Virus record (IMG/VR): IMGVR_UViG_3300016461_000015
Coordinates: 1 to 51,452 of that record
DNA length: 51,452 bases
Strand: one strand, 5' to 3'
Source: a virus
Position numbers and translations under genes: made by a program. The notes beneath the pieces are model-generated. The model saw only the letters and a list, made by a program, of their open reading frames with translations. It did not search any database and was not told the origin of the DNA. The first letter of the stretch is position 1; each line of letters starts with the position of its first letter. Shown piece by piece: positions 41,307-49,508 of the stretch.

Positions 41307-41312
41307 TCGAAA

Positions 41313-42062
41313 ATGACTGACACAGGCCCTCCCTACCCAAGAATTCCCGACGGAATTCCGAACGGAATCGGTCAGTTCGAGATCGGAATTAGTCCCATCG
41401 GGACATATCCGAAGTTCGATCCTTGGGTTACCGTGATTAGCCAGTATGCCAACAGCCCGATACTGACGACCCTAATCACGAACATCGCGGAATATGTCGA
41501 CCAGACGCGCAACTTGGATGCGTTCTTCGACTTGGTAATGAACTTAGATACCGCCCAAGGATACGGCTTAGATTGTTGGGGGCGAATTGTCGGCGTCAAT
41601 CGCGTCCTGAAGGTCGTTAGCGGTGACTGGTTTGGATTCAGCGAGGCATTGCCAGGCTCGTTCACGTTCGGACAGGCCGCATTCTATTCAGGGCAAGTCC
41701 TCACCGACAACTTCGCGCTGTCCGACGCGTCCTACCGCACGCTGATCATAGCCAAGGCCGCAGCCAACATCACAAGTGGATCGATCCCCGCGATCAACCG
41801 CATTTTGATGAGCCTGTTTCCCAATCGTGGCAACGCATACGTCACTGAAGGCAAGCAGCAAGGTGCATGGTTCGGATTTGCGGAATCCATCAATGCCCAA
41901 GGCTTTAATCAGGCAGCATTCTATTCGGGCTCGCCGATCACAACCATGACGATGACATACACGTTCGAGTTTCCGCTAAGCCCGGTCGAACTCGCCATCG
42001 TCCAGAACTCAGGCGTTCTGCCAAAGCCCACTGGCGTTGCGGCAACCGTCGTCATTCTCTGA
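41313..42062 (+). CDS. DUF2612 baseplate protein
   Basis: 249 residues from ATG 41313. LVMNLDTAQGYGLDCWGRIVG and YRTLIIAKAAANITSGSIPA are typical of DUF2612, located after baseplate J and linking it to fibres. The frame is open further upstream into the HNH gene, but no better start is seen. Confidence 0.82.
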   Translation: MTDTGPPYPRIPDGIPNGIGQFEIGISPIGTYPKFDPWVTVISQYANSPILTTLITNIAEYVDQTRNLDAFFDLVMNLDTAQGYGLDCWGRIVGVNRVLKVVSGDWFGFSEALPGSFTFGQAAFYSGQVLTDNFALSDASYRTLIIAKAAANITSGSIPAINRILMSLFPNRGNAYVTEGKQQGAWFGFAESINAQGFNQAAFYSGSPITTMTMTYTFEFPLSPVELAIVQNSGVLPKPTGVAATVVIL

Positions 42063-42078
42063 ACATTTCGAGGCAGTC

Positions 42079-43203
42079 ATGAAGCTCTCCAACCTTCCCG
42101 CAAGGTTCAACATCCCGTTTGCGAACAGCGCTGGCGGCGGTTATGTCCGACCGGTGCCGGAGGCATCCCAGATTGGCGTTCAGAATGGCGCTGCCTCGCT
42201 TACGACGGGGTTCCCGCCGATGAACTTCCTTCCCGTTGGAGCAGGCGGTGTGCCTCCCTTCGGTCAGGATATGAACGGCATCCTGAAACAGATCACCCTA
42301 TGGAACCAGTGGCAGGGTGCAGGTGGTCTTGCGACTTATGACGGAGCGTTTTCGACGGCCATCGGCGGATACCCAAAATCAGCCATGCTCGCCAGCGCTT
42401 CGACGGCGGGTGTGGTGTGGCTTAATCTCGTAGACGACAACATCACCAACCCGGATTCCGGAGGAGCGAACTGGGTTCAGATCGCGACAGCCACTGATGT
42501 GCAGTCCGGAAAGTGGAACTACGCAGTCGCGGGTGGGACAGCCAATGCTCTGACGGTCGCATTGACGCCAGCGCTTCCAGCTTACACGGCCGGTACAGTG
42601 ATCTACTTCAAGGCGACGGCAGATAGTTCTGGCGCGCTCACCCTCAACGCCAATGGGCTTGGTAACAAAAGCCTCTTGCCGCTCATCCGGCTCAAAACCG
42701 GCAAGATTTACGGCGCGGCCTATGATGGCACGAACTTTCTGCTCCAAGGTGTCGATGCGGGCAATGCATCGCTGACGGCTGTCACTCGGTTCGCTTCTGA
42801 ATTTAGCTCAGGGTCGCCATTTAGCTTCGCTGACAACACGATCACGACGTTGCCTATCACGTCGTTTTCCGACGACGGGCAGACGGATTTCATTCAGTCA
42901 GGGAACACTGTGGTTTGCCAGCGTGCCGGCCGTTACAACATCTTTGGCACGTTCGGCGGCACGATAGTTTCAGCTCAGGCATCGGCTCTGACTTTCGGCC
43001 TGCATCGCAACAGCGCTGAGCTGTCGTCGAGTTCTCTCCGTCTGAGCACCACGGTAATCAGCCAACTCTTCGGCGGCGCGGCCGAAATCAAGGATATCTC
43101 AGTCGGAGATATTTTCGACCTATGGGGCTTCCAGAGTTCTGGGGCGACACAATCCGTGACCCTCATCAACCGCGTTTCCTTCCAACGTCTCACGTCCGCT
43201 TAA
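42079..43203 (+). CDS. Tail fibre protein (374 aa)
   Basis: N-terminus (KLSNLPARFNIPFANSAGGG, then GGVPPFGQDMNGILKQIT) is a phage fibre attachment domain found in myophages. The centre is Ala/Gly/Thr-rich. The C-terminal ~130 residues look like a TNF/C1q-type jelly roll (GRYNIFGTFGGTIVSAQASAL). It likely binds the host surface. Confidence 0.78.
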   Translation: MKLSNLPARFNIPFANSAGGGYVRPVPEASQIGVQNGAASLTTGFPPMNFLPVGAGGVPPFGQDMNGILKQITLWNQWQGAGGLATYDGAFSTAIGGYPKSAMLASASTAGVVWLNLVDDNITNPDSGGANWVQIATATDVQSGKWNYAVAGGTANALTVALTPALPAYTAGTVIYFKATADSSGALTLNANGLGNKSLLPLIRLKTGKIYGAAYDGTNFLLQGVDAGNASLTAVTRFASEFSSGSPFSFADNTITTLPITSFSDDGQTDFIQSGNTVVCQRAGRYNIFGTFGGTIVSAQASALTFGLHRNSAELSSSSLRLSTTVISQLFGGAAEIKDISVGDIFDLWGFQSSGATQSVTLINRVSFQRLTSA

Positions 43204-43213
43204 GGTAAATCTG

Positions 43214-44815
43214 ATGAGCTGGGTTCCAAACTGGACTTACGGCTTTGTCCCCACGACGGCCCAATGGAACGATGCCTTCGGCAGGAAGCAGGACAATCTC
43301 GACTACACGCCGCTTAATCAGGCAGGCGGCACGATGGTCGGGAAGCTGAGCATCGTTGCATCAACGACACAAAGCTCCGGGTTCCGCCTGTTCCAGGGTG
43401 TGGCCCCTGCCAATCCCTACAATGGTGACATGTGGCTGACATCCACGGGGCTGTTCATCCAGGTCAACAATGTCAGCGTCGGACCATTGGTGGCTGGCAA
43501 TAGCATCACCAATATCAATCCGGTGCTTACCGGAACGATCGACAACATGGTCATCGGAGGGGCTACGGCGAGGGCGGGAACCTTCACAAGCCTTTCCGCG
43601 TCGGCGGGGGTCACGCCGGTCACTAATAACGGTGGATCACTCGGTTCGACGACCCTGCAATGGTCAGGTTTATTCTTGGCCACTGGTGCGACCATCAACT
43701 TCGCCAATGGCAACGTTACCGTAACCCACTCCAACAATCTGCTGACGATCTCAAAGGCACTCACGGTAGCGGGAGCTTTCATTGCCAATGGGGCAACGGC
43801 TCTATCTCCAGCCAATGCTAACGTCGCGCTTTCGCCAACTGGTACAGGTGTGGTCACGATCAATCCGGCCGCCGCTGGTACCATGGACAACATGGCTGTC
43901 GGAGCGAACACGCCGGGAAGCGGTGCTTTTACTACGCTGACCGCAAGCAGTGCTGTTACGCTCTCGCCGGCGAACTACAATGTGATTATGTCACCGACTG
44001 GCTCGGGTCTCGTGTCCGTGTACCCGGCGACCGTTGGCACCATAGATAACATGGTCATCGGTGCCAGTACGCCCAAAGCACTAACCGCTACCACGCTGGC
44101 GCTGTCTATCGGCACGATAGCGTCGGCCTCAACGACGAACCTTTCAACCGTAGCGGCATCCGAGGTTACGATTACCGGCACGACGACAATCACGTCGTTC
44201 GGTACCCTCCCTGCAGGCGCATTGCGGTTCCTGACTTTCTCGGCAGCGCTGACGCTAACCTACAATGCCACGTCAATGATCCTGCCTGGGCTGGCCAACA
44301 TCAAGACCGCTGCTGGTGATACCGCGGTCGCCCAGTCACTTGGTTCGGGCAACTGGAAGGTGATCTCGTACCAGATCGCCGCTGCATTGCCGACGGTTTC
44401 GTATATGACCCCGTGGGTGCCTTACACGCCAACGTTCAATGGCATCGGTACCCCCACCGGCGTTCAAGCCAGATCCAGGCGAGTCGGTGCCAATCTGGAG
44501 GTGGAAGTAGCATTCACGACTGGTACCGCTACAGCGACGACATTTGACATGACGATGGGGTTCAACGGCGTCAACGGTGTCATCGTCTGCGATACTTATT
44601 GGAACACTTTTAGGCCCGTTGTTGGCATCGGTGTATCCCAGGTTGCCGGCACGCAGAGCACTTATGTTCTTGCGCTCGGTGGCTCGAACCTGGTGAACCT
44701 CAGCTATGCCTCGGCCGGCCGCGATAGCGTGACCCCCGTGCCCGGTACCGTTATTGGCTCCAGCATCCCGGTGGAACTTCGCTTCTCAGTACCAATTGAT
44801 GGATGGAATGCATGA
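43214..44815 (+). CDS. Repeat-containing tail fibre protein (533 aa)
   Basis: After a short N-terminal anchor (WVPNWTYGFVPTTAQWNDAF) it carries three imperfect repeats built on GTIDNMVIGGATARAGTFTSL (near residues 107, 223, 281), each followed by ALSPAN-type beta segments. The C-terminus is a separate beta domain that probably contacts the receptor. The repeats suggest growth by duplication. Confidence 0.75.
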   Translation: MSWVPNWTYGFVPTTAQWNDAFGRKQDNLDYTPLNQAGGTMVGKLSIVASTTQSSGFRLFQGVAPANPYNGDMWLTSTGLFIQVNNVSVGPLVAGNSITNINPVLTGTIDNMVIGGATARAGTFTSLSASAGVTPVTNNGGSLGSTTLQWSGLFLATGATINFANGNVTVTHSNNLLTISKALTVAGAFIANGATALSPANANVALSPTGTGVVTINPAAAGTMDNMAVGANTPGSGAFTTLTASSAVTLSPANYNVIMSPTGSGLVSVYPATVGTIDNMVIGASTPKALTATTLALSIGTIASASTTNLSTVAASEVTITGTTTITSFGTLPAGALRFLTFSAALTLTYNATSMILPGLANIKTAAGDTAVAQSLGSGNWKVISYQIAAALPTVSYMTPWVPYTPTFNGIGTPTGVQARSRRVGANLEVEVAFTTGTATATTFDMTMGFNGVNGVIVCDTYWNTFRPVVGIGVSQVAGTQSTYVLALGGSNLVNLSYASAGRDSVTPVPGTVIGSSIPVELRFSVPIDGWNA

Positions 44816-45600
44816 CCTCCCTTGGAGATACTTTTCGCTCGATCGCTACTGCTTTCGATAATATTCCCGGTGGCGGGCTGTCGACCTACACCATGCCCCC
44901 CGGTGTTGACTGTCTCGGCGGTGTATGGCCAACGGCGCTCCTCCCGTATCCGCTTGGATATACGTCAAACGACACCGTCCCCACATCAGTGGATCTGGGC
45001 TATTACGATCGAAAGATGGCTCATTGCCTCAATGGCACGATCATGGTCTTGGGCGATTCCATCGTGCAGGACATGGTGACGTGGAAGATTGGGCCATTTG
45101 TCGAGGGCTTCGGCGTTGGCGGTGAGAGTCTTCGCAGATGCCTGAACCGGCTCTCCAGGGGCGGCCTGATACACAGGGCCGGGGCGGTCGTGCTGGCCTC
45201 GGGCGTGAATGAACTGGCGAATTTCGCTTATTACAACGCCTACCCGCTTGAAGCGAAACTGAACAACATCGCCGTCATGCATCAGTGCGTTGCGGCTCAA
45301 GCCACAGGGAAATGGGTGATCCGCGAAATCTTGCCGGTCAATGAGCCGGTATTGGTTGCCAATGTCAGCTCCAACTACGCCGGGTTCAATGCCCAAATCG
45401 ATGCCGTGAACGCGCGCATCCGCTTAGCTTGGGCAAGTAGCACCGCCCGCGTGGAGTTCGCGCGTCCGAAGGCTCGACTGGTGGATAATTCCGGGAATTT
45501 AGCCGATGCCAATCATATCGACGGTATGCATCTGAGCATGGCGGGGGACGACATTCAATGCGCCTCGATCAAGGCTGCTCTACAGCTTGTCCTTGCATAG
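44812..45600 (+). CDS. SGNH/GDSL hydrolase, likely tail-associated
   Basis: 262 residues from ATG 44812, overlapping the fibre stop (ATGA). The catalytic serine is Ser83 in MVLGDSIVQD. A GVNEL block follows near residue 135, and DGMHLS near residue 240 supplies the Asp-His pair. SGNH enzymes remove acyl groups from sugars, so this may de-acetylate host polysaccharide during adsorption. Confidence 0.78.
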   Translation: MTSLGDTFRSIATAFDNIPGGGLSTYTMPPGVDCLGGVWPTALLPYPLGYTSNDTVPTSVDLGYYDRKMAHCLNGTIMVLGDSIVQDMVTWKIGPFVEGFGVGGESLRRCLNRLSRGGLIHRAGAVVLASGVNELANFAYYNAYPLEAKLNNIAVMHQCVAAQATGKWVIREILPVNEPVLVANVSSNYAGFNAQIDAVNARIRLAWASSTARVEFARPKARLVDNSGNLADANHIDGMHLSMAGDDIQCASIKAALQLVLA

Positions 45601-45636
45601 TGACGGCCTGGAGCATCGGCATTACACAATCCAGCC

Positions 45637-45897
45637 TCAGCGGACCCCGTGCCACATGTCGTCATCAAGCGATTCCTTTTCGGTAAACCGCCTGTAGGCC
45701 CAAGAGCCGTCTTGAAACCGCCTCATGCAGTTGCCTTCGATCAGGTTGCCGGCTTCATCGCGGACTTTTCGTCCGAACGGCATATACGGCGACCATTCAA
45801 AAGGATCGGTCCGCCACCACGTCCACCAGTGTTTCGGATGCGCTAGCTGCCAATGGTCTAGCCACTGGCAGAAAAGTTCGTAGAAGTTTTCGAACAT
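45637..45897 (-). CDS. Hypothetical Trp-rich protein (86 aa)
   Basis: Minus-strand gene with GGGGTAGGT just before its ATG. The product (FENFYELFCQWLDHWQLAHP) is rich in Trp and acidic residues and has a central GRKVRDEAGNLIEGNCMRRF. It has the look of a compact soluble phage protein. It is convergent with the SGNH gene. No family identified. Confidence 0.55.
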   Translation of the reverse strand: MFENFYELFCQWLDHWQLAHPKHWWTWWRTDPFEWSPYMPFGRKVRDEAGNLIEGNCMRRFQDGSWAYRRFTEKESLDDDMWHGVR

Positions 45898-46136
45898 ACC
45901 TACCCCGCTTCGGATCGGGGAGTTGAGAAGCCGCCAAGCGACGACCGCATACGCCTTTAGGCTTTCGCCCTGGACATACGCGTATGCCTCCCCGACCCGA
46001 ACGGAAATCGGGAGGGTGTGAAACGCTCCCCAGCCTGTGCCGGAGAGCGTCGCTTGGAGGGGTTCTCACGCCCCATCCCACCGCATTTCGGTGGGATGCC
46101 GGGAAACTAATCGAACAATCTTTGAAAGGAAAGACC
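45898..46136 (+). other. Five-hairpin non-coding leader before lysis genes
   Basis: Hairpins occur at 45903-45920 (CCCCG/CGGGG), 45947-45987 (GCATACGC/GCGTATGC, containing palindrome CATACGCGTATG), 45987-46015 (CCTCCC/GGGAGG), 46023-46050 (ACGCTC/GAGCGT) and 46074-46098 (perfect 10-bp stem CATCCCACCG/CGGTGGGATG, 5-nt loop). None has a U-run, so these are more likely an RNA leader or regulatory RNA than simple terminators. A good ribosome site for the holin ends the region. Confidence 0.6.
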
Positions 46137-46367
46137 GTGCCTCGTCTCGTCACGAACTGGCGGGCGGTCCTGCGTTATGCGTGGACCGTCCGCTTGGCGC
46201 TTTTGGCTGCCTTGCTCAATGGCGTCGTCGTCACCGTTTCCATCATCACCGGCGCACTCGCTGTTCCGCCCGTCTGGCTCGCGGCGCTTAATGGGCTGCT
46301 CACCGTGGCTCTGGCGATCGTGCGCATCATCGACCAATCCAACCTCAAGGATGACGCCAATGAGTAA
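46137..46367 (+). CDS. Putative holin (76 aa, two membrane spans)
   Basis: GTG 46137 with GAAAGGA 6 nt upstream is chosen over the open frame extending through the hairpin region. Two hydrophobic segments (RLALLAALLNGVVVTVSII and PVWLAALNGLLTVALAIV) are separated by a short turn, and the tail is charged. Position directly before the endolysin supports a holin or pinholin. Confidence 0.75.
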   Translation: MPRLVTNWRAVLRYAWTVRLALLAALLNGVVVTVSIITGALAVPPVWLAALNGLLTVALAIVRIIDQSNLKDDANE

Positions 46368-46863
46368 GCGCGCAAAGGCGGCGCTCGCATCGGGTCTTGG
46401 CCTGGTCGCGATGACTGCCACGTATTTGACCCAGCCATGGGAGGCGACGGTCAATCGCGCCTACTGGGATAGGCTAGGCAAGGTGTGGACCATCTGCACG
46501 GGCGAAACCAAGGATGTGAAGCCCGGCATGGTGCTGACGGATAAGCAATGCGGCGCAATGCTGTATCGGCGTCTTGAGGTTGACTTCCATCAGCCTCTCA
46601 CCCGCTGCATCAAGGGATTCGACGGTAAACCGTTGAGTTGGCAGGCCGCCACGCTCGATCTCTCCTACAACGTGGGTGTCGGCGCTGTTTGCAACTCGAC
46701 CGCAGCCAAACGCGCGCGCGCCGGTGACTATGTCGGCTCCTGCTACGCGATGACCTGGTTCAACAAGGCCGGCGGCGAGGTCATCGATGGTTTGGACCGG
46801 CGCCGAAAACTCGGCGATGCCAGCCGGATCGGTGAGCTCGAATTGTGTCTGACGGGCCTCTAA
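46360..46863 (+). CDS. SAR-type endolysin, GH24 lysozyme
   Basis: 167 residues. A weakly hydrophobic N-terminal segment (AALASGLGLVAMTATYL) looks like a signal-arrest-release anchor. It is followed by the GH24 core: Glu in QPWEATVNRAY, Asp in YWDRLG, Thr in WTICTGET. SWQAATLDLSYNVGVGAVCNS completes the fold. Membrane-held enzyme would be released when the membrane is depolarised by the holin, then cut peptidoglycan. Confidence 0.88.
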   Translation: MSKRAKAALASGLGLVAMTATYLTQPWEATVNRAYWDRLGKVWTICTGETKDVKPGMVLTDKQCGAMLYRRLEVDFHQPLTRCIKGFDGKPLSWQAATLDLSYNVGVGAVCNSTAAKRARAGDYVGSCYAMTWFNKAGGEVIDGLDRRRKLGDASRIGELELCLTGL

Positions 46864-47231
46864 TGTTCGCGCAGGTCAAACTTTATGCGGCGCTCGTGCT
46901 TGCGGTCTTGCTCGCCGCACTTGTTGCCACCGCACTTTGGTACCGGGGGCAGGCCATCAGCGCCTCGGCAGAGGCCAAGGACGCGCAGAAACAGCTCGCG
47001 ACGGCTGTTGATGCCAACAAGGCAGCTAACAGCACAATCGATGCGCTTCAGGAACAGGCGCGGCTCGACAGCCGGCTCGTCTCCTCGCTGGTCGAAGAAA
47101 TGCGCAACATCGGCGCCTCGGTCGAGGCTCAATCCCAAAAACTCTCCGAATTGGAAAAGTCGAATGAAGTGGTACGCGATTTTCTCAATCGTCCTGTGCC
47201 CAGTGACCTTGGCAAATTGTACGACCACTGA
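46863..47231 (+). CDS. Rz: Rz-like inner-membrane spanin
   Basis: 122 residues; ATG 46863 overlaps the endolysin stop (TAATG). One N-terminal membrane span (LYAALVLAVLLAALVATALWY) is followed by a periplasmic coiled coil (AEAKDAQKQLATAVDANKA). The Rz1-like gene starts inside it in another frame, the diagnostic arrangement of spanin pairs. Confidence 0.85.
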   Translation: MFAQVKLYAALVLAVLLAALVATALWYRGQAISASAEAKDAQKQLATAVDANKAANSTIDALQEQARLDSRLVSSLVEEMRNIGASVEAQSQKLSELEKSNEVVRDFLNRPVPSDLGKLYDH

Positions 47232-47433
47232 GACGGTGGTTTCGCCAAAGGTCGTGCAATTGCGGGTTCCCGAGGCTTTCACCGTACCATGCCCGAAGGC
47301 TGATCGTCGCAAATGGTCGACGGTGAAGGACATCGTTGGGACGGCAACCGCCAATGAGGCTTCGCTAAGGGTTTGTTCGGCACAGGTCGATAGTGTCCGC
47401 CGTTGGAATGCTGGGACGGGAGCCGCCAAATGA
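47164..47433 (+). CDS. Rz1: Rz1-like outer-membrane spanin lipoprotein
   Basis: 89 residues, beginning inside Rz in another frame. The signal peptide (KWYAIFSIVLCPVTLANC) ends with lipobox LANC, then the mature part TTTETVVSPKVVQLRVP. It anchors in the outer membrane and joins the Rz coiled coil to fuse the membranes in the last lysis step. Confidence 0.82.
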   Translation: MKWYAIFSIVLCPVTLANCTTTETVVSPKVVQLRVPEAFTVPCPKADRRKWSTVKDIVGTATANEASLRVCSAQVDSVRRWNAGTGAAK

Positions 47434-47714
47434 GCGAAGAACTCATGCGCGCCATTCTGTTCCTGGCCACGGTTGGCGGTGCTGTTGGCGCGATCTACTG
47501 GCGGTTTTCGCAGGCCATCGCGAAGGTCGACAAGGAACTCTCGGAATACAAAACACACGTTGCCGAGACCTATTCGACCAAAGCCGGCATGCAAGAACAA
47601 ACCAACGCAATCATTCGAGCCATCGAGGGCGTTGCCGGTCGTCTTGATGCTCTGAATGAACGGATCGACCGTCTCTACGATCAGCCGCAGGGACGCCGGC
47701 GTACACAGACCTAA
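47430..47714 (+). CDS. Membrane coiled-coil protein (XhlA-like)
   Basis: 94 residues, ATGA overlap with Rz1. One N-terminal span (AILFLATVGGAVGAIYW) and a long coiled coil (QAIAKVDKELSEYKTHVAE) resemble XhlA-type or related lysis-cassette proteins that assist holins. Position supports a lysis role. Confidence 0.65.
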   Translation: MSEELMRAILFLATVGGAVGAIYWRFSQAIAKVDKELSEYKTHVAETYSTKAGMQEQTNAIIRAIEGVAGRLDALNERIDRLYDQPQGRRRTQT

Positions 47715-47777
47715 AACAAGTCTTCTCCACCACCTTTCGAAATTTTGTCCCCTCACACGCCGGAAAGGAATCTGGCC

Positions 47778-48128
47778 ATGGGTACTGCATTTCGTTTTCG
47801 CATCTGGTTCATGCTGTTGTGGCTGGCCGGCATAGTGGCCGCGCTTGTCGCACTCAGCCTTTCGGATGCGCACGCTCAGTCAATGGCCTGTCTCGAGTTC
47901 CAGAAACTCGCCAAGGGCCTTGCCGACAAATATCACGAGGTTCCCGCCGGTTCCGGCATCACAGGGCAGGGAAGTGCTGCACTGATCGTATTTGCATCCC
48001 CGGCCGGCGCGACATGGACAGTCGCCATTCTGGATCAGAAAGGGCAGGCCTGTGTCGTGGCCACCGGTCAGGATTGGCTCGACGTCATCCCGCCAAAGGA
48101 AGTCGTTCCGGGGACTGAAACGCCATGA
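47778..48128 (+). CDS. Exported protein of membrane cassette (116 aa)
   Basis: ATG 47778 has an AAAGGA run upstream. A signal peptide (WFMLLWLAGIVAALVALSLS) ends with DAHAQ. The mature part (CLEFQKLAKGLADKYHEVP) is a small periplasmic domain with two cysteines. It overlaps the ExbB/MotA-like gene by 4 bp, so it belongs to that cassette. Similar to small phage proteins that lie among lysis genes. Confidence 0.65.
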   Translation: MGTAFRFRIWFMLLWLAGIVAALVALSLSDAHAQSMACLEFQKLAKGLADKYHEVPAGSGITGQGSAALIVFASPAGATWTVAILDQKGQACVVATGQDWLDVIPPKEVVPGTETP

Positions 48129-48523
48129 TCAGGCTCTCGGTTTTGAATTTTGCGGCCCTGTGCTTTATCGCGTGGACGTGGTGGATGGGCTATCTCGGTT
48201 TCGTCTACAGCCACGATGTTTCCCGTCTCAGCTATCTGATCACTGCAATCTTTCTTGTCGCGATCATTGGCGTCTTTGCGGGTCGGACCAATCATCTCGA
48301 TCGCTATGAAGTGTGGCTCGTGACACTGGGTCTGATCGGCAACGTGGTGGGCTTCATCATTGCGCTGCAACACATCGATACCAATTCTCTTGGAACTGTT
48401 GATGGCGTTCAAAAGGTTGCCGCATCGCTCCTGGCAGGAATGGGCGTCGCGTTCTGTTCGACGCTAGTCGGTGCGGTTTGTGCCCTGTGGCTGAACGTCA
48501 ACGCGTGGATCGTTTCGAGATGA
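48125..48523 (+). CDS. MotA/TolQ/ExbB-like membrane protein
   Basis: 132 residues with four predicted spans. The last part (SLLAGMGVAFCSTLVGAVCALW) matches the conserved segment of MotA/TolQ/ExbB proton channels, in which a small-residue helix pair lines the pore. It is shorter than typical ExbB and lacks the big cytoplasmic loop. Followed by a single-span periplasmic protein with ATGA overlap, as ExbB is by ExbD. Confidence 0.7.
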   Translation: MIRLSVLNFAALCFIAWTWWMGYLGFVYSHDVSRLSYLITAIFLVAIIGVFAGRTNHLDRYEVWLVTLGLIGNVVGFIIALQHIDTNSLGTVDGVQKVAASLLAGMGVAFCSTLVGAVCALWLNVNAWIVSR

Positions 48524-49065
48524 TTCCGATCCTCACCCGCGACCTGCTCCTGAACATGCTTCTTGGGCTCACCGCGTTGGTCGTACTCGTGCTGGCGCAA
48601 ATCAACCCGGTCGCGAAGTCGAGCGAAGAGACGAAACCGCCCGGCAGCATCGCTGTCATGATCACATGGCTGGCAGGACCGATCGATGTTGACCTTTGGG
48701 TCTCAGGGCCGGGCGAGCCAATCGCCGTCGGCTACAGCAACAAGCAGGGAAAGCTCTGGAGCCTCCTGCGCGACGATATGGGAACCGTCGGTGACGTGTC
48801 CCCAATCAATATGGAAAACGCCTTCGCCAGAGCCACACCAGCCGGCGAGTATTTCGTCAACATCCATGGCTATTCGCTCCCAGGGGGAACAGTCCCGGTC
48901 TATGCCGAGGTTTCCCTAAACGGTCGATTGTTGGTCAAGACAACAATGGATCTGCAGCCGAAGCAGGAGAGGACCGTAATCCGGTTCCGGCTCGACGGCG
49001 AGGGGCGATTGATCGAAGGCAGCGAGAACAGGGTGTTCAAGCCCTTGCGCGAGGTCGGCAAATGA
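48520..49065 (+). CDS. ExbD-position protein with periplasmic beta domain
   Basis: 181 residues. One N-terminal span (LLLNMLLGLTALVVLVLAQI), then a beta-rich domain (GSIAVMITWLAGPIDVDLWV; RATPAGEYFVNIHGY) resembling DUF2135-type sandwich domains. Topology is like ExbD/TolR, but the usual ExbD domain is replaced and no conserved membrane Asp is obvious. Likely partner of the preceding channel-like protein. Confidence 0.65.
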   Translation: MIPILTRDLLLNMLLGLTALVVLVLAQINPVAKSSEETKPPGSIAVMITWLAGPIDVDLWVSGPGEPIAVGYSNKQGKLWSLLRDDMGTVGDVSPINMENAFARATPAGEYFVNIHGYSLPGGTVPVYAEVSLNGRLLVKTTMDLQPKQERTVIRFRLDGEGRLIEGSENRVFKPLREVGK

Positions 49066-49493
49066 TCATCGCAACGACGTGGCTTTGCCTGGCATTCATC
49101 TTGTGCGGCATGGGATGGTTCATCAATCGGCGCCTAGTTCTTTTCTCCTTGCCGGCGTCCTGTCTGATCGCCGCAGTGGCTCTGTGGATACCAACGGGGT
49201 CGCCTCGTTTCACCAAGCCTCCACAAGGCGATTATGTCGTCGTTGGGGCTAAGATAGTGGTCGACAAAGCGATATACGTATTGCTCGATACTGGCGACGT
49301 TCCAACCTACTACGTCCTTCCATACTCGACCGCAGCGGCCAACCAACTTCAAGACGCCCTCGACGCTCGAAATGGCGAAGGGGTCGCCGCTCATGTGAAG
49401 CGCGGCCGCAATGATGAAGGTGTGTCCTTTGACGGACCGCCTCCTGTTTCGGGGAACGTTGAAAAACGGCCCGAAACCCCAGTTTTCCAATAA
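49062..49493 (+). CDS. Two-span membrane protein (143 aa)
   Basis: Overlaps the previous gene by 4 bp. Two hydrophobic segments (TWLCLAFILCGMGWFI and LFSLPASCLIAAVALWI) precede a soluble periplasmic part (DYVVVGAKIVVDKAIYVLL). No known family. Fourth member of the membrane cassette. Confidence 0.6.
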   Translation: MIIATTWLCLAFILCGMGWFINRRLVLFSLPASCLIAAVALWIPTGSPRFTKPPQGDYVVVGAKIVVDKAIYVLLDTGDVPTYYVLPYSTAAANQLQDALDARNGEGVAAHVKRGRNDEGVSFDGPPPVSGNVEKRPETPVFQ

Positions 49494-49508
49494 TTCAGAG
49501 GCTCGCAT

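Noticed and set aside
45984-46136. Longer N-terminus for the holin gene
   Set aside because: The extra codons lie in the hairpin region and encode no membrane span; GTG 46137 has an optimal ribosome site.
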